The notes under the pieces: model-generated
Told to the model about the DNA's origin: nothing
Database searches by the model: none
The model's input: the letters and a program-made list of their open reading frames with translations, nothing else
Part shown: positions 1 to 9,320 of the stretch, one piece after another
How positions within the stretch are numbered: position 1 is the first letter of the stretch
How the letters are laid out: every line of letters begins with the position of its first letter
Translations under genes and position numbers: made by a program
Assembly: GCA_003134995.1 (NCBI GenBank)
Contig: PLDC01000019.1
Location: 211,920-275,919 of the forward strand
Direction: 5' to 3'
Origin: Acidobacteriaceae bacterium
GTDB taxonomy: Bacteria; Acidobacteriota; Terriglobia; Terriglobales; Acidobacteriaceae
DNA: 64,000 nucleotides

Positions 1-3000
1 AGGAAGATGCTCATGACGAGAGCCGCGATCAGGCCGCCCACGATCACGATGGCGAACGGCCGCTGAGAATCGGAGCCGATGGCGTGCGAAAGCGCGGCAG
101 GCAAGAGTCCTAGAGTCGCCACCAGCATCGTCATCATGATCGGCCGGAGCCTCAACACTGCGCCCTCGACTGCGGCGTCCTCAATGGTGAAGCGACGCGC
201 GCGAAGCTGGTTGATGTATTCCAGCATGATGACTCCGGTCTGCACTGACACGCCGAAGAGTGCTAGAAAGCCTACTCCCGAGGAGACGCTGAAGTTCGTG
301 CCGGTAAACCAAAGGGCAAGCAGGCCGCCGATGGGCGCGATGGCAATGTTTGCCATAATCAACGTCGCCCACTTGAAGGATTTGAACATCGTGTAAAGAA
401 TAATGAAGATGATAAGGATGGTGATAGGGAGCACGATCAGCAGGCGCGCGTTGGCTCGCTTCTGACTCTGGTATTCGCCTTCCCAATAAATGGTGTATCC
501 GGTCGGCAGTTTGACCTGTTCGTCCACCTTCTTGATTGCTTCTTCGACCGTGCTGCCGAGGTCGCGGCCGCGGACGCTGTATTTGATGGCAACGTAGCGC
601 CGATTGCCCTCGCGATAGACTTCCGATGCCTCATCGGTCACGCGAATCTTGCAAAGCTGTGCCAGCGAAACGCGCTCTCCGGAAGGAGCGAGCAATCGAA
701 TATTCTCAATCGCCTCCTTGGTATTCCGGAATTGCGGAAGATAGCGCAGCGTAAGATCGTAGCGCTCCTCCTGCTTCAGGACTTGAGTAAGCGCAGCGCC
801 TCCCACTGCGGTTTGAACGGCATCCTGCACGTCGGCGACGTTGATTTGGTAACGGGCAGCGGCATCACGGTCAACGGTGATGTTCAGATTGGGCTGGCCC
901 AGCACGCGAAATACTCCAAGATCTTCAACGCCCTTAATCCCGGACATGATCTTGACGACTTCGTCGCTTTTTTCTTCGAGAACCTTCAGGTCATCGCCGT
1001 AGATTTTTGTGGCCAGAGCGCCTTTCACTCCGCTCACCGCCTCTTCCATGTTGTCTTCGATGGGCTGGGAGAAGCCCCAGACCACGCCGGGAATCTTGTT
1101 TAACTCGCGACCCATGGCGGCGATCAATTCATCTTTGTTCTCGTGAAAGACAGGGCGCCAGTCTTCTTTCTGTTTAAGATCGACGAAGAATTCCACATTA
1201 AAAAAGCCCGTCGTATCGGTTCCGTCATCCGGGCGCCCGACTTGACTTGTGCATTGTGGTACCTCAGGGAAGGAACACAACACGACGCGCGCCTGATTTG
1301 CTACTCGAATGCCCTCGTCCGGACCAGTGCTGGCTGCAAGCGTGCCGCGCACCCAGAGGGCGCCTTCGTCAAGGTGGGGAAGGAATTCGGAACCGATCGT
1401 GCCGCTGAAAGCAAGATAATTCCCGAACGCCGCCAGAAGAACACACACTCCGACTGTGATGGCACGATGGCGAATGGCCCAGCGCACCGCGACCCGGTAG
1501 CGCTCAATCAGGAATTGCATGACGGGGTTGTGCCATTCCTTCGCTCCCTTGGCAAAGGCGAAACTCGCGAGGACCGGCGCGATCACAATCGAAAACAGCA
1601 AAGCCCCAAGCAGCGCAAAGGCAACGGTCCAGGCCATGGGATGAAACAGCCGGCCTTCTACGCGCTGCAATGTGAAGATTGGCAGGTACGCGGTAATGAT
1701 GATGGCGATCGCATAGAACACCGGACGCTGCACTTCGTGCGAAGCTTCGCTAATCTTTTCGTTTGGAGTTTTTAAGTCGCCGTTCTTGTGACCCAGGTGG
1801 CGCACAATGTTTTCGATCATCACCACTGCGCCATCGACGACCATGCCGAAATCCAGCGCACCTAGAGACAGAAGGTTGGCGGGAATGTGGCGCAAGTCCA
1901 GGCAAATTGACGCAAACAGAAGCGAAAACGGAATGGTGGCGGCCACGATGAGCGCGCCCCGAATATTTCCAAGGAACAAAAACAGAATGATCGATACGAG
2001 GATCATTCCCTCCGTCAGATTGTGCAGCACGGTGTGGCTGGTGAAGTGAACCAGATCGCTGCGATCGATGAAGGGAACAACCTTCACCCCCGGCGGCAGA
2101 ATGTGATCGTTCAGTTCCTCGACTTTTTGATGGATGCCTTGCAGCGCAGTATCCGCTGCCGCACCTTTGCGTAACAGCACGATGCCTGAAACGACATCGT
2201 CGTTATCGATGATCTTTCCGTCCTCGTGGACGATCGTGCCGTGCGGACCGTAGGGACAAGCAGTACACGCGCGCGCAAACTGCCCAAGCCGAATCTTCGG
2301 ACCTTGCGCAACGACCGCAATGTCCTTCACTCGAAGTGGCGTGCCACTCTTGGTCAGGATGACCGTTCGTTCAATGTCATGGACGCGGTCGACCAGCCCG
2401 ACGGCGCGCACGTTGATCTGCTGCAGGCCTTCCTGAATAAAGCTTCCGCCTGCGTTGGTATTGTTGTTGGTGAGTTGCTGCTCGACCTGCGCCAGGCTCA
2501 GGCCGTACGCGATGAGCTTGTTCGGATCCACGCGCACCTGGTATTCGCGCGTGGGGCCGCCGAAGCTGGAAACATCGACGATATCCGGGACCTGTTTGAA
2601 ACTCTTTTCGATGACCCAGTCTTCGATGGATTTCAACTCCATCGCGTCGTACTTCGGATTCGTGCTGTGCAGTGTGAAGAAATAAATCTGGCCAACCGGG
2701 CTCCAGTCCGTGCCCATTTGCGGCGTAACATTCGGCGGCAGCGTAACCTGGCTCAGGCGCTCGAGCACGCGCTCGCGGTTCCAGTCGTTATCCGAATCGT
2801 CATCGAAGATTAGCTTCAGGTCCGAGAGTCCGAAGAGCGAGAACGACCGCAGATGGACTACGTGCGGGATGCCGTTCATGGAGACTTCGAGCGGAATCGT
2901 GACCTGCTGTTCGATCTGTTCCGCCGAAATTCCCGGCCATTGCGTAATGATCTCGACGTAGTTATCGGCTACGTCGGGATAGGCCTCGATCGGCAGGCGC

Positions 3001-3095
3001 TTGAACGAAACGATGCCTCCAGCGAAAAGGATGAGCGCCAGACCCAGCACCAGCAGCCGGTTGGTCAGCGCGAAATCGACGACGCGGCGAATCAT
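1..3095 (-). CDS. czcA: Heavy-metal efflux RND pump, CzcA/CusA family (C-terminus cut by window edge)
   Basis: This is the inner-membrane proton-driven pump of a tripartite metal exporter. The reading frame is open from an ATG at 3093-3095 to the left edge, about 1,031 codons, so only the last few residues are missing for a family of about 1,040. The N-terminus reads MIRRVVDFALTNR and is followed by a first membrane segment and the porter-domain motif RLPIEAYPDV. The fourth membrane helix carries GALDFGMVVDGAVVMIEN, that is D415, D421 and E428. This acidic triad is typical of CzcA-type (Co/Zn/Cd) rather than CusA-type pumps, but substrate remains an inference. It is last in the operon after czcC and czcB. 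An unusual Cys/His-rich stretch (CTACPYGPHG) sits near residues 277-286. Confidence 0.93.
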   Translation of the reverse strand, partial: MIRRVVDFALTNRLLVLGLALILFAGGIVSFKRLPIEAYPDVADNYVEIITQWPGISAEQIEQQVTIPLEVSMNGIPHVVHLRSFSLFGLSDLKLIFDDDSDNDWNRERVLERLSQVTLPPNVTPQMGTDWSPVGQIYFFTLHSTNPKYDAMELKSIEDWVIEKSFKQVPDIVDVSSFGGPTREYQVRVDPNKLIAYGLSLAQVEQQLTNNNTNAGGSFIQEGLQQINVRAVGLVDRVHDIERTVILTKSGTPLRVKDIAVVAQGPKIRLGQFARACTACPYGPHGTIVHEDGKIIDNDDVVSGIVLLRKGAAADTALQGIHQKVEELNDHILPPGVKVVPFIDRSDLVHFTSHTVLHNLTEGMILVSIILFLFLGNIRGALIVAATIPFSLLFASICLDLRHIPANLLSLGALDFGMVVDGAVVMIENIVRHLGHKNGDLKTPNEKISEASHEVQRPVFYAIAIIITAYLPIFTLQRVEGRLFHPMAWTVAFALLGALLFSIVIAPVLASFAFAKGAKEWHNPVMQFLIERYRVAVRWAIRHRAITVGVCVLLAAFGNYLAFSGTIGSEFLPHLDEGALWVRGTLAASTGPDEGIRVANQARVVLCSFPEVPQCTSQVGRPDDGTDTTGFFNVEFFVDLKQKEDWRPVFHENKDELIAAMGRELNKIPGVVWGFSQPIEDNMEEAVSGVKGALATKIYGDDLKVLEEKSDEVVKIMSGIKGVEDLGVFRVLGQPNLNITVDRDAAARYQINVADVQDAVQTAVGGAALTQVLKQEERYDLTLRYLPQFRNTKEAIENIRLLAPSGERVSLAQLCKIRVTDEASEVYREGNRRYVAIKYSVRGRDLGSTVEEAIKKVDEQVKLPTGYTIYWEGEYQSQKRANARLLIVLPITILIIFIILYTMFKSFKWATLIMANIAIAPIGGLLALWFTGTNFSVSSGVGFLALFGVSVQTGVIMLEYINQLRARRFTIEDAAVEGAVLRLRPIMMTMLVATLGLLPAALSHAIGSDSQRPFAIVIVGGLIAALVMSIF

Positions 3096-3099
3096 TTAT

Positions 3100-3152
3100 A
3101 TCGCTCCACCTTCACTGCTCCACTCTTGCTGTTCGACTCTTACTGCTCCACC
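3100..3152 (-). repeat. Heptamer array at the czcB stop codon
   Basis: Read on the minus strand, this junction is a degenerate 7-nt tandem array (GGAGCAG, TAAGAGT, CGAACAG, CAAGAGT, GGAGCAG, TGAAGGT, GGAGCG), with the TAA stop codon of czcB opening the second unit. It fills the gap between czcB and czcA. Confidence 0.7.
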
Positions 3153-4282
3153 GTGTTCTGCAGCGCCAGCGCATTTGAAACCACTTGGTCGCCGGGTTTG
3201 ATGCCGGAAACCACCTCTTGCATGTTGTCTGGGAGCATGTTGCCTGTCTTAACCTCAAGACGCTTGAAATGCCCAGCGCTTATCGGCGAGTAAACCCACT
3301 CACGATCGTGCAAGTGCAGAATGGCCGCGGCCGGAACGACGGCCCGCGTCTCCGGCTGCTTCCCATAAAACGTTGCGGTCACGAACATGCCCACGCGCAT
3401 CAGTCCAGGATTCGCGACCTCGAGCCGAACCTTAGCGGTGTGAAGGGTGGGATCGAGAACCGAGAGGATGTTATCGACGCGCCCCCTGAAAGTCTGATTG
3501 GGATAGGCGTTCAGATGAATATCGGCAAACTCGCCGACGTGCACAGCGTCGAGATCGTTTTCGTAAACATCGCAGACGATCCAGACATAGGAAAGATCGG
3601 AGATGGTAAAGGGATTGGGCGAGCCCAGCCCCTGAATGCCCGATGAGTTCGTCACTTGCTGGTCGGTGATGACGCCCGATATTGGAGCGAGGATATCGAC
3701 GATGCCCGAAGGATGATCCTTGTCGACGCCGAGCGTGCGCAACTGTTCAGTGGCATGCTCCAGATCGACCTCGGCATCCTGTGCGGCAGATTCCGCTTGT
3801 TCGAGAGCGCTCTTGGCGACCGCACCTTTGTCGTAGAGAATCTGCGCCCGTTGCAGTTGCACACGAGCCAAGCGCTCATCGTTCTCGGCCTTCAAATACG
3901 TCTGGTACGCGCCGGAGACATCGTTGCTGCGCACTCTGAGCAACAGCTGTCCCTTGGTTACGGTATCGCCCAGCCGCGCTTTGATTTCTACAACTCGTCC
4001 GGCGGCGAGTGAGATCACTGGCACCGCGCGATTAATGTCGGGCTGCACCACGCCTGTGACGTTGAGTGCGGGCGCCGCTTTATGCTCGGTCGCCGTCACC
4101 AGCGGAAACTGATCGGGATGATCCACTTTGAAATTGTTGGCGTCGAGGTCAGGAACCACGGTAGCCGCGGGTGGCGCCTCGGCCTTGGGGTCGGGCTTTG
4201 CTTCATTGCAGCCGGTCAGAAAAGAAGCGAGAGCCAGACACACTGCAGCCCCGGCCAGGAATTTGAAGCATATGTGTTTCAT
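3140..4282 (-). CDS. czcB: Efflux RND periplasmic adaptor (membrane fusion protein), lipoprotein
   Basis: This 380-residue adaptor links the inner-membrane pump to the outer-membrane channel. The N-terminus is a lipoprotein signal with lipobox LTGC, so Cys25 should be lipidated. A biotinyl-lipoyl-like half (VVEIKARLGDTVTKGQLLLRV, about residues 90-110, then ILAPISGVITD) brackets an alpha-helical hairpin of about residues 120-190. Beta-barrel and membrane-proximal domains follow. Its ATG overlaps the czcC stop (ATGA at 4279-4282), which indicates translational coupling. It lacks an obvious His-rich metal-binding N-terminal extension. The family is clear; the metal is not. Confidence 0.92.
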   Translation of the reverse strand: MKHICFKFLAGAAVCLALASFLTGCNEAKPDPKAEAPPAATVVPDLDANNFKVDHPDQFPLVTATEHKAAPALNVTGVVQPDINRAVPVISLAAGRVVEIKARLGDTVTKGQLLLRVRSNDVSGAYQTYLKAENDERLARVQLQRAQILYDKGAVAKSALEQAESAAQDAEVDLEHATEQLRTLGVDKDHPSGIVDILAPISGVITDQQVTNSSGIQGLGSPNPFTISDLSYVWIVCDVYENDLDAVHVGEFADIHLNAYPNQTFRGRVDNILSVLDPTLHTAKVRLEVANPGLMRVGMFVTATFYGKQPETRAVVPAAAILHLHDREWVYSPISAGHFKRLEVKTGNMLPDNMQEVVSGIKPGDQVVSNALALQNTVEQ

Positions 4283-5595
4283 TGAATAACCTCGCGCCCC
4301 ACGGCCTGATTCAGTTGCGCCGCCGAGGTCAGGTACGAGCCGACCAGGTTCACATAGCTGAGTTCCACGGCGCGGTAGTCGTTCTCCGCATTGATGAAAT
4401 CGAGCAGGGAGGCTCCGCCGTGCTGATAAGAAAATAAAATCGTCTCGCGCACACGCACCGCTTGCGCCAGATATTTCTGCTTGTAAGGCCGCAGCAGAGT
4501 CAGGTTGCTGTTCAATGTGGCGTATGCCGAATCTACATCGTTGAAGACCTGCGCCTCCGCTGCATCTTTCAGTCTTTCTTGGCGTGTGATGTCGAGCTTG
4601 GTGCGCAGCTTCTCGCCCTGGTTGCGGTCGAAGATGCGCAGCGGAAAGCTCACGTCGAAGCCGAAGTAGAAATCAATCGGCGGATTCCGGCCCACGTCGA
4701 AGCTGAACGTCGGATCCGTCGATCCATTAGCAACCGCCAGCTTGTAATCGGTCTGCGCCTTGTCTACGGACTGAATCGCCGCCTTCAAGTCAGGTCGATT
4801 ATCCAGCGCAGTCAGCCGGTAAGATTCCAGCGACTCGATCTGATCGTTGAAGTCGAAGACTCCCACAAGATCAAACTGCTCGATCGGAGTGCGATCATTC
4901 AGCAGCATGAGCATTTGAATTTTTGCCGTGCGCAAATTTACTTCCGCCGTCTGCACATCGGACTCGTATTGCACGCGCTGCAACTCCAGTCGATCGAGAT
5001 CGATCTGCGCAATGTCGCCCGCCTCAAAGCGGTCGCGGCTGATCTTCAGCACGTGGTCGTAATATTCGAGATTGTCCAGTGAGACCTTTAGCACGGCCTT
5101 GGCCTGCAGCGTCTGCACGAACGCGCTGCGCAGGTTGAACAGAAGTCCGCGCTCCAAGTCTTTCTGCTGCGAGCGACCCACTGCCGTCCCCTTCTGCGCG
5201 CTTTCGGTTCGAAGCTCGCGCTTGTGCGCGCGCTCGTGCAAGTAGCTCACCGTGGCCGAGGGCAACAAATAAGCGAACACCCCGTGCGGCTCTCCACTGG
5301 TAAAAGGAGCGATCTGGTCGGTGAGCAACGCCAGATTTGGATTCGGCCGCAGATGCGCCGTAATTTCCTGCGCCTGCAATTCGCTGATATTCAATTCGCC
5401 GGCCAGAATCGTGGGATTATTCAGCTCCAGGCGATCCTTCACCTGCTCCCAAGTCCAGGTCTGCGGCGGGGTCGGAGCTGGCGCGAACTGAAGTGGCGGA
5501 GACTGGGCCGGCGGCTGCGCAGTCGGAATCTGCGCCGAAACCGCTCCCGTGCCCAGCGCCAGCAGCAGCAATGGCAACCACAATCTTCGTCGCAT
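4279..5595 (-). CDS. czcC: TolC/CzcC family outer-membrane efflux channel
   Basis: This is the outer-membrane factor of the metal efflux complex. The chosen start gives MRRRLWLPLLLLALGTGA as a signal peptide and follows a GGAG six bases upstream. An ATG at 5607 with AGGAG four bases upstream is almost as good, and the frame stays open to 5676. The mature protein has the two OEP repeats of about 180 residues, with long coiled-coil helices (for example DRFEAGDIAQIDLDRLEL and LFSYQHGGASLLDFINAEND). The latter is the conserved gate-region pattern of the family. It is followed by czcB with a 4-base overlap. The start is uncertain by 4 to 27 residues. Confidence 0.9.
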   Translation of the reverse strand: MRRRLWLPLLLLALGTGAVSAQIPTAQPPAQSPPLQFAPAPTPPQTWTWEQVKDRLELNNPTILAGELNISELQAQEITAHLRPNPNLALLTDQIAPFTSGEPHGVFAYLLPSATVSYLHERAHKRELRTESAQKGTAVGRSQQKDLERGLLFNLRSAFVQTLQAKAVLKVSLDNLEYYDHVLKISRDRFEAGDIAQIDLDRLELQRVQYESDVQTAEVNLRTAKIQMLMLLNDRTPIEQFDLVGVFDFNDQIESLESYRLTALDNRPDLKAAIQSVDKAQTDYKLAVANGSTDPTFSFDVGRNPPIDFYFGFDVSFPLRIFDRNQGEKLRTKLDITRQERLKDAAEAQVFNDVDSAYATLNSNLTLLRPYKQKYLAQAVRVRETILFSYQHGGASLLDFINAENDYRAVELSYVNLVGSYLTSAAQLNQAVGREVIQ

Positions 5596-5851
5596 CAAAT
5601 GCTCCATCCAACTCCTGGGGACTTCCGAACTTGCTCCAACTTCATTCCAAAGTTCTCTCGGGTCTTCTCTTTGCACTGTAGTAGACGCAGCCCGCTAAGT
5701 TGTGCGCCCACCATCGCCGCGCGAACAGCCGTTCCCTAGTATGGGGTTTCCCTCGTAAAGATTCTCTAAAGACGAGGGACAATCGCCGCGGATTTATTGC
5801 TGCAACCCATCAGCGATGCGCCAACAACGCGTACTAAGGATGTTCGGCGAA

Positions 5852-6271
5852 TTAGCCGATGAGGAGCAAAGGAGGTGCGCGGCCGGTGTGGAGAACACAA
5901 GGCCGGACCAGCGGCGTTACCCGTATAACGGAAACTTCCAGCAGCGCGACTTCCGGGGTGAACAACCGCGCCGCACCTACCACAACCGCCGGAGGCCATC
6001 GCAGGCGGTTGATCCAGGCTGAACTTTTTTCGCTTGCGGCCTGGCGCACAGTGCGCTTGCTGACGGAGGAGTCCTCCATCTCGGCGCGCATCGCATGCAG
6101 ATCGTCCGAAGCCGAGATTACTGGAAAGAGTAGAACCAGCGCGCACCCGAGGGCCAGCAGGCATTGCAAAGAACTCACCCTGCGTGCCATCCGCGTTCCC
6201 GCGTCCCGCTGCCACAGCCAATAAGCCGGCAGCGCCAGCAGCAGCCACGCAAGATTGAGCAGCAATTCCAT
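5852..6271 (-). CDS. Small membrane-anchored protein of the efflux operon, unknown function
   Basis: This 139-residue protein has no family I can name. It begins with MELLLNLAWLLLALPAYWLW, one membrane segment, and has a second hydrophobic segment around residues 36-54 (LQCLLALGCALVLLFPVISA). A Met- and acid-rich stretch follows (DDLHAMRAEMED) and then a Pro-rich tail. It lies upstream of czcC on the same strand, 256 bp away, so it probably belongs to the same transcription unit. The Met/Asp/Glu/His-rich loop could bind metal, which is only a guess. A weak TAGAG precedes the ATG. A longer overlapping frame (5766-6386) lacks these features. Confidence 0.65.
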   Translation of the reverse strand: MELLLNLAWLLLALPAYWLWQRDAGTRMARRVSSLQCLLALGCALVLLFPVISASDDLHAMRAEMEDSSVSKRTVRQAASEKSSAWINRLRWPPAVVVGAARLFTPEVALLEVSVIRVTPLVRPCVLHTGRAPPLLLIG

Positions 6272-6429
6272 CTCTAGTTTGTGGTTCCCAGTTTTCCGAC
6301 TTTACCGAAAACGTCCGCGAAAGGCGCAGAAGCGCCAGACACAAATGCGTAGAAATAGTCTTGCAGAAACCCAAGACGCAAGTCAACGTGACCAGCGTAC
6401 CTTGAGGAAATTTGAAGCGGCGCGTCTGG

Positions 6430-6463
6430 ACCCTAGCCCCTGATCCCTGACCCCTGCCCCTAA
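6430..6463 (-). repeat. Heptamer array (AGGGGTC-type) at the stop codon of the 236-residue protein
   Basis: On the minus strand the TAG stop of the neighbouring gene is part of a run of 7-nt units of the type AGGGGTC, AGGGATC, AGGGGCT. The same word family recurs at 9806-9850, 9961-10005 and 25843-25877. Confidence 0.7.
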
Positions 6464-7170
6464 GGCCCCACCACCACCTGCAGCGCCGCCGGAGTTTTCA
6501 ACTCCTCTTTGTAGATCGCGTTGTGCTTGGCGATTTCGCCATTCACATCCACGTAGACCATGTAATCGCCGTGCGGCAACGTCTCGCCGAAAGGCAGCAC
6601 CATTCCCGTCGTGCCCCTCTTCAACGGAAAGTGCTGATAGCCGATTTCCGTGGCCCGTCCGTTTTCGTTGACCGCCTTCACTTCGAACGTCAAATCAACA
6701 ACGTCCGTCGTGGCATTTTTCACCTCCACGCTGCCATCGATCCGGTTATCCGTCACGTGCGCCGGAACCTTCCATGTCACCGTGATGCCGTCCACTACTT
6801 TGATGCTGAATCCCTTGTGCACGGCCTGCCGGGGCTGGCCGCCATCCCGTACCACGATCACAAACTGAAACTCGCCGGCGCGCTCGGCCTCGCCGTGAAG
6901 CAGGCCGTCGTCTTCCAGTTTGATCCCCGGAGGCAGCGCGCCGCCCTCGATACGCCAGTGCAGCGTCGGTACATAATTGCCATGGGCCTGAAAATTCACC
7001 TGATAGGTTCCGTGTGGGTACGTCCCCGGCAGCTCTGTCGGCTCAATGACCAGTCCTGTGTCTTTATCTTGAGCAGCAGCCGCCCCCAAAGCGACCGTCA
7101 GCGCGAGCGCCATTACGGCGAAAGAAGCGATGAAATATACGGCCCGGCGGAATCTCAGTCCCCACTTCAT
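6460..7170 (-). CDS. Secreted protein with a putative Ig (He_PIG-like) domain
   Basis: This 236-residue exported protein has a signal peptide (about residues 1-33, ending GAAAAQD). Residues about 38-125 match the putative-Ig pattern: LHWRIEGGALPPGIKLEDDG, then LLHGEAERAGEFQFVIVVRDG. A second beta-rich half (about 130-230) looks like a second immunoglobulin-type fold (TDVVDLTFEVKAVNENGR). Such domains usually mediate adhesion or protein contacts at the cell surface; the role here is unknown. It is a single gene, divergent from the lipoprotein gene at 7503. Its stop codon lies in a heptamer array. Confidence 0.75.
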   Translation of the reverse strand: MKWGLRFRRAVYFIASFAVMALALTVALGAAAAQDKDTGLVIEPTELPGTYPHGTYQVNFQAHGNYVPTLHWRIEGGALPPGIKLEDDGLLHGEAERAGEFQFVIVVRDGGQPRQAVHKGFSIKVVDGITVTWKVPAHVTDNRIDGSVEVKNATTDVVDLTFEVKAVNENGRATEIGYQHFPLKRGTTGMVLPFGETLPHGDYMVYVDVNGEIAKHNAIYKEELKTPAALQVVVGP

Positions 7171-7502
7171 CTTGAATCCTTCAACTATGCTTCAAAACTT
7201 CACTGAAGAGTGTTCACAAATGCTCACAGAACCATGCTAACCGAATTCTGTTCGGCATCCCACAACTCCGGCGATCCGTTGGTCACCTGATTGTGCCAAG
7301 TTGGATACAGGCTCGGGAACAGGAGATCACACTCCTCCCAAGGACAGAATGTAAAGATATGTATAAGTTGCGCACCCCGAAAGTTTTCTTTTTGGGACGC
7401 GCTACTTATTCCCTTGGTTCGGGTTCTCTGCAAAAGAATTCACCTGTGCTAACCTCAAACTCAAAGGTGACCAGCTTCACGATTCGCTCCCCGGAGGCAG
7501 TT
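7171..7502. other. Divergent intergenic region
   Basis: These 332 bp separate two divergently transcribed secreted-protein genes and must hold both promoters. AT-rich stretches occur around 7350-7370, but no convincing -35/-10 pair was found. The only firm element is the GGAGG ribosome binding site at 7493-7497, just before the 7503 start. No gene is supported here; the small frames overlap with poor codon patterns. Confidence 0.4.
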
Positions 7503-9155
7503 ATGTCAGCACGCAACGCAATCGCTTTGTCCCTAGCACTCTCCACTCTTGCACTTCTAGCCGGCTGCGGAAGCGGCGGCGGTCCCGCTCAGGCCATCGC
7601 ACCACCCAGTGGTAGCTTCAGCAAGAGCAACCTCAATGGGAATTATGTATTTTCCGTCTTGGGCTCCGATGCCGACGGCGCCCCTTATGCGGTGGTCGGA
7701 GTGGTAAGTGCGAACGGCAACGGGGGGATTACGGGCGGCACGATTGACATCAACGACTCGTTGTTCACGCCAGGGTTCGGGTTGTCAGTGGGCGGCAACG
7801 GCACCTACAGCGTCGGAGTGGATGGACGGGGGAAGATGAATATCAACACGACCACCGCTAACCCGTTCGCTAACTTCGGGAACGGTGCCATGGAGTTCGA
7901 CTTTGTCCTTTCCACCAGCTTCCATGGGCTCATCACGGAATTCGATGGTAACGGCACCAGCAGCGGCACGCTGGATCAACAGACGGCCGGACTCACCCAA
8001 GCCTCACTCGCGGGGTCTTATGCGTTCAGCTTCTCTGGCATTTCCGAACTAACCGAGACCCAAATCATTCCCTTCGGGACGGTGGGCGGGTTCACCATCG
8101 ACAGCAACGGCATAATTACCGCCGGTGCGGAAGACTTTAATAACGACGGCGTGGCGCAGACCAACGCTGGGCTCTCCGGCCAGGTGACACTCGGACCCTC
8201 GAGCTCACCGGCTACGACGCTTGTGACGACGCCGTTTGGGACGCTCACCTTCGACGTATTTGCGATTGACTCCACGCACCTGAAGTTTATCGAGTTCGAC
8301 TCGGCCCCGATGTTGTCCGGGGACGCATTCTCTCAGACCAGCTCGAGCATATCCGGCAACTTGGCCTACACCCTTGTGGGCGATTTCTCCGGCAACATCG
8401 TTGCGGCTGGCGGCATCCTGGTGACTGACGGCGTTTCCGCCATCACTTCCGGCAGCGAAGACTATAACAGTGGCGGGGCGCCGTCCCTGCCCAGCGCGCC
8501 CTTGGAGTTTACGGGAAGCTACACATCCTCAGGCTCTCTCATCACTGGACGATACCAAATGACCCTAAACAGCCCATTCTTTGCTGGCTCCCTCTACGCC
8601 GCTTATCCTTCGAGCGGAGGATTACTCCTGCTGGAGGTTGACGGCCTCGGAGGACTTATGTCCGGCGCCGCCTACACGCAATCGACCACAACGTTCGGCG
8701 CGACGGCGCAGGGATATGGGCTAAACTTTAGCGGCGACAACCTTACGAACGAGGTTGAGGTGGACGACATCGCCGAGTTCACCGCCGGCACTGCATCCAG
8801 CGGCGCGGGAACGCTCACCAACGGCATAATCGACGAGAACTATAACGGTGCTGCCCCCCCAACCTACGGCGCAGCGCTTACCGACGGCACCTACAGTGCC
8901 CTGGACTCCACTGGCCGCTATGAACTGTCCGCCGATGCCGCTGCGACCCTAAACGGCGGATTCGGTATTACCTTCTATACTGTGGACGGAAACACGTTCC
9001 CGTTCATAGAGTCTGACACCAACGGCCAAGTTTCCACGGGAGTATTCGTACTGCAGAATGCTGCCGCGACTGCCCCGCTAGTGGCGACTCGCTCTCACAT
9101 GCTCGTTCCGCGACCTCTAGTTCGGGCACGCTCCCTTCACCGGAAGCAGAAGTAA
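7503..9155 (+). CDS. Repeat-containing surface lipoprotein, unknown function
   Basis: This 550-residue lipoprotein has the signal MSARNAIALSLALSTLALLAGC, so Cys22 should be lipidated. The start follows GGAGG with a 5-base spacer; an upstream in-frame ATG at 7293 would add 70 residues without signal character. The mature part is built of about four degenerate beta-rich units of 100-130 residues. Each opens with a pattern like LNGNYVFSVLG, LAGSYAFSFSG or ISGNLAYTLVG and continues with a Gly-rich GGITGG/DIND-type segment. I recognise this as a repeat style common in acidobacterial exported proteins, but no function is known. A strong terminator follows. Confidence 0.82.
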   Translation: MSARNAIALSLALSTLALLAGCGSGGGPAQAIAPPSGSFSKSNLNGNYVFSVLGSDADGAPYAVVGVVSANGNGGITGGTIDINDSLFTPGFGLSVGGNGTYSVGVDGRGKMNINTTTANPFANFGNGAMEFDFVLSTSFHGLITEFDGNGTSSGTLDQQTAGLTQASLAGSYAFSFSGISELTETQIIPFGTVGGFTIDSNGIITAGAEDFNNDGVAQTNAGLSGQVTLGPSSSPATTLVTTPFGTLTFDVFAIDSTHLKFIEFDSAPMLSGDAFSQTSSSISGNLAYTLVGDFSGNIVAAGGILVTDGVSAITSGSEDYNSGGAPSLPSAPLEFTGSYTSSGSLITGRYQMTLNSPFFAGSLYAAYPSSGGLLLLEVDGLGGLMSGAAYTQSTTTFGATAQGYGLNFSGDNLTNEVEVDDIAEFTAGTASSGAGTLTNGIIDENYNGAAPPTYGAALTDGTYSALDSTGRYELSADAAATLNGGFGITFYTVDGNTFPFIESDTNGQVSTGVFVLQNAAATAPLVATRSHMLVPRPLVRARSLHRKQK

Positions 9156-9177
9156 GAAAATCATCACAGCAAACAAT

Positions 9178-9212
9178 CGGGCGCGGCTACTCAGCCGCGC
9201 CCGTTCTTTTTC
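9178..9212 (+). terminator. Rho-independent terminator
   Basis: A perfect 11-bp stem (CGGGCGCGGCT / AGCCGCGCCCG) with loop ACTC is followed by TTCTTTTT. It lies 22 bp after the lipoprotein gene stop codon. Confidence 0.9.
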
Positions 9213-9320
9213 CTCGCTGTCTCGCTTCGTACCTAGCGGCGTGACCTTCGTTACCTTTAACGCATGCCCATCCTGCGAGCACAATGAATCTGAGCCTCAG
9301 GCTCCTGCGGAGACGAAAGA

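Noticed and set aside
5766-6386. 206-residue minus-strand frame across the small membrane protein
   Set aside because: The 5852-6271 frame has membrane segments and a natural start; this one is low in sequence sense and is an overlap.
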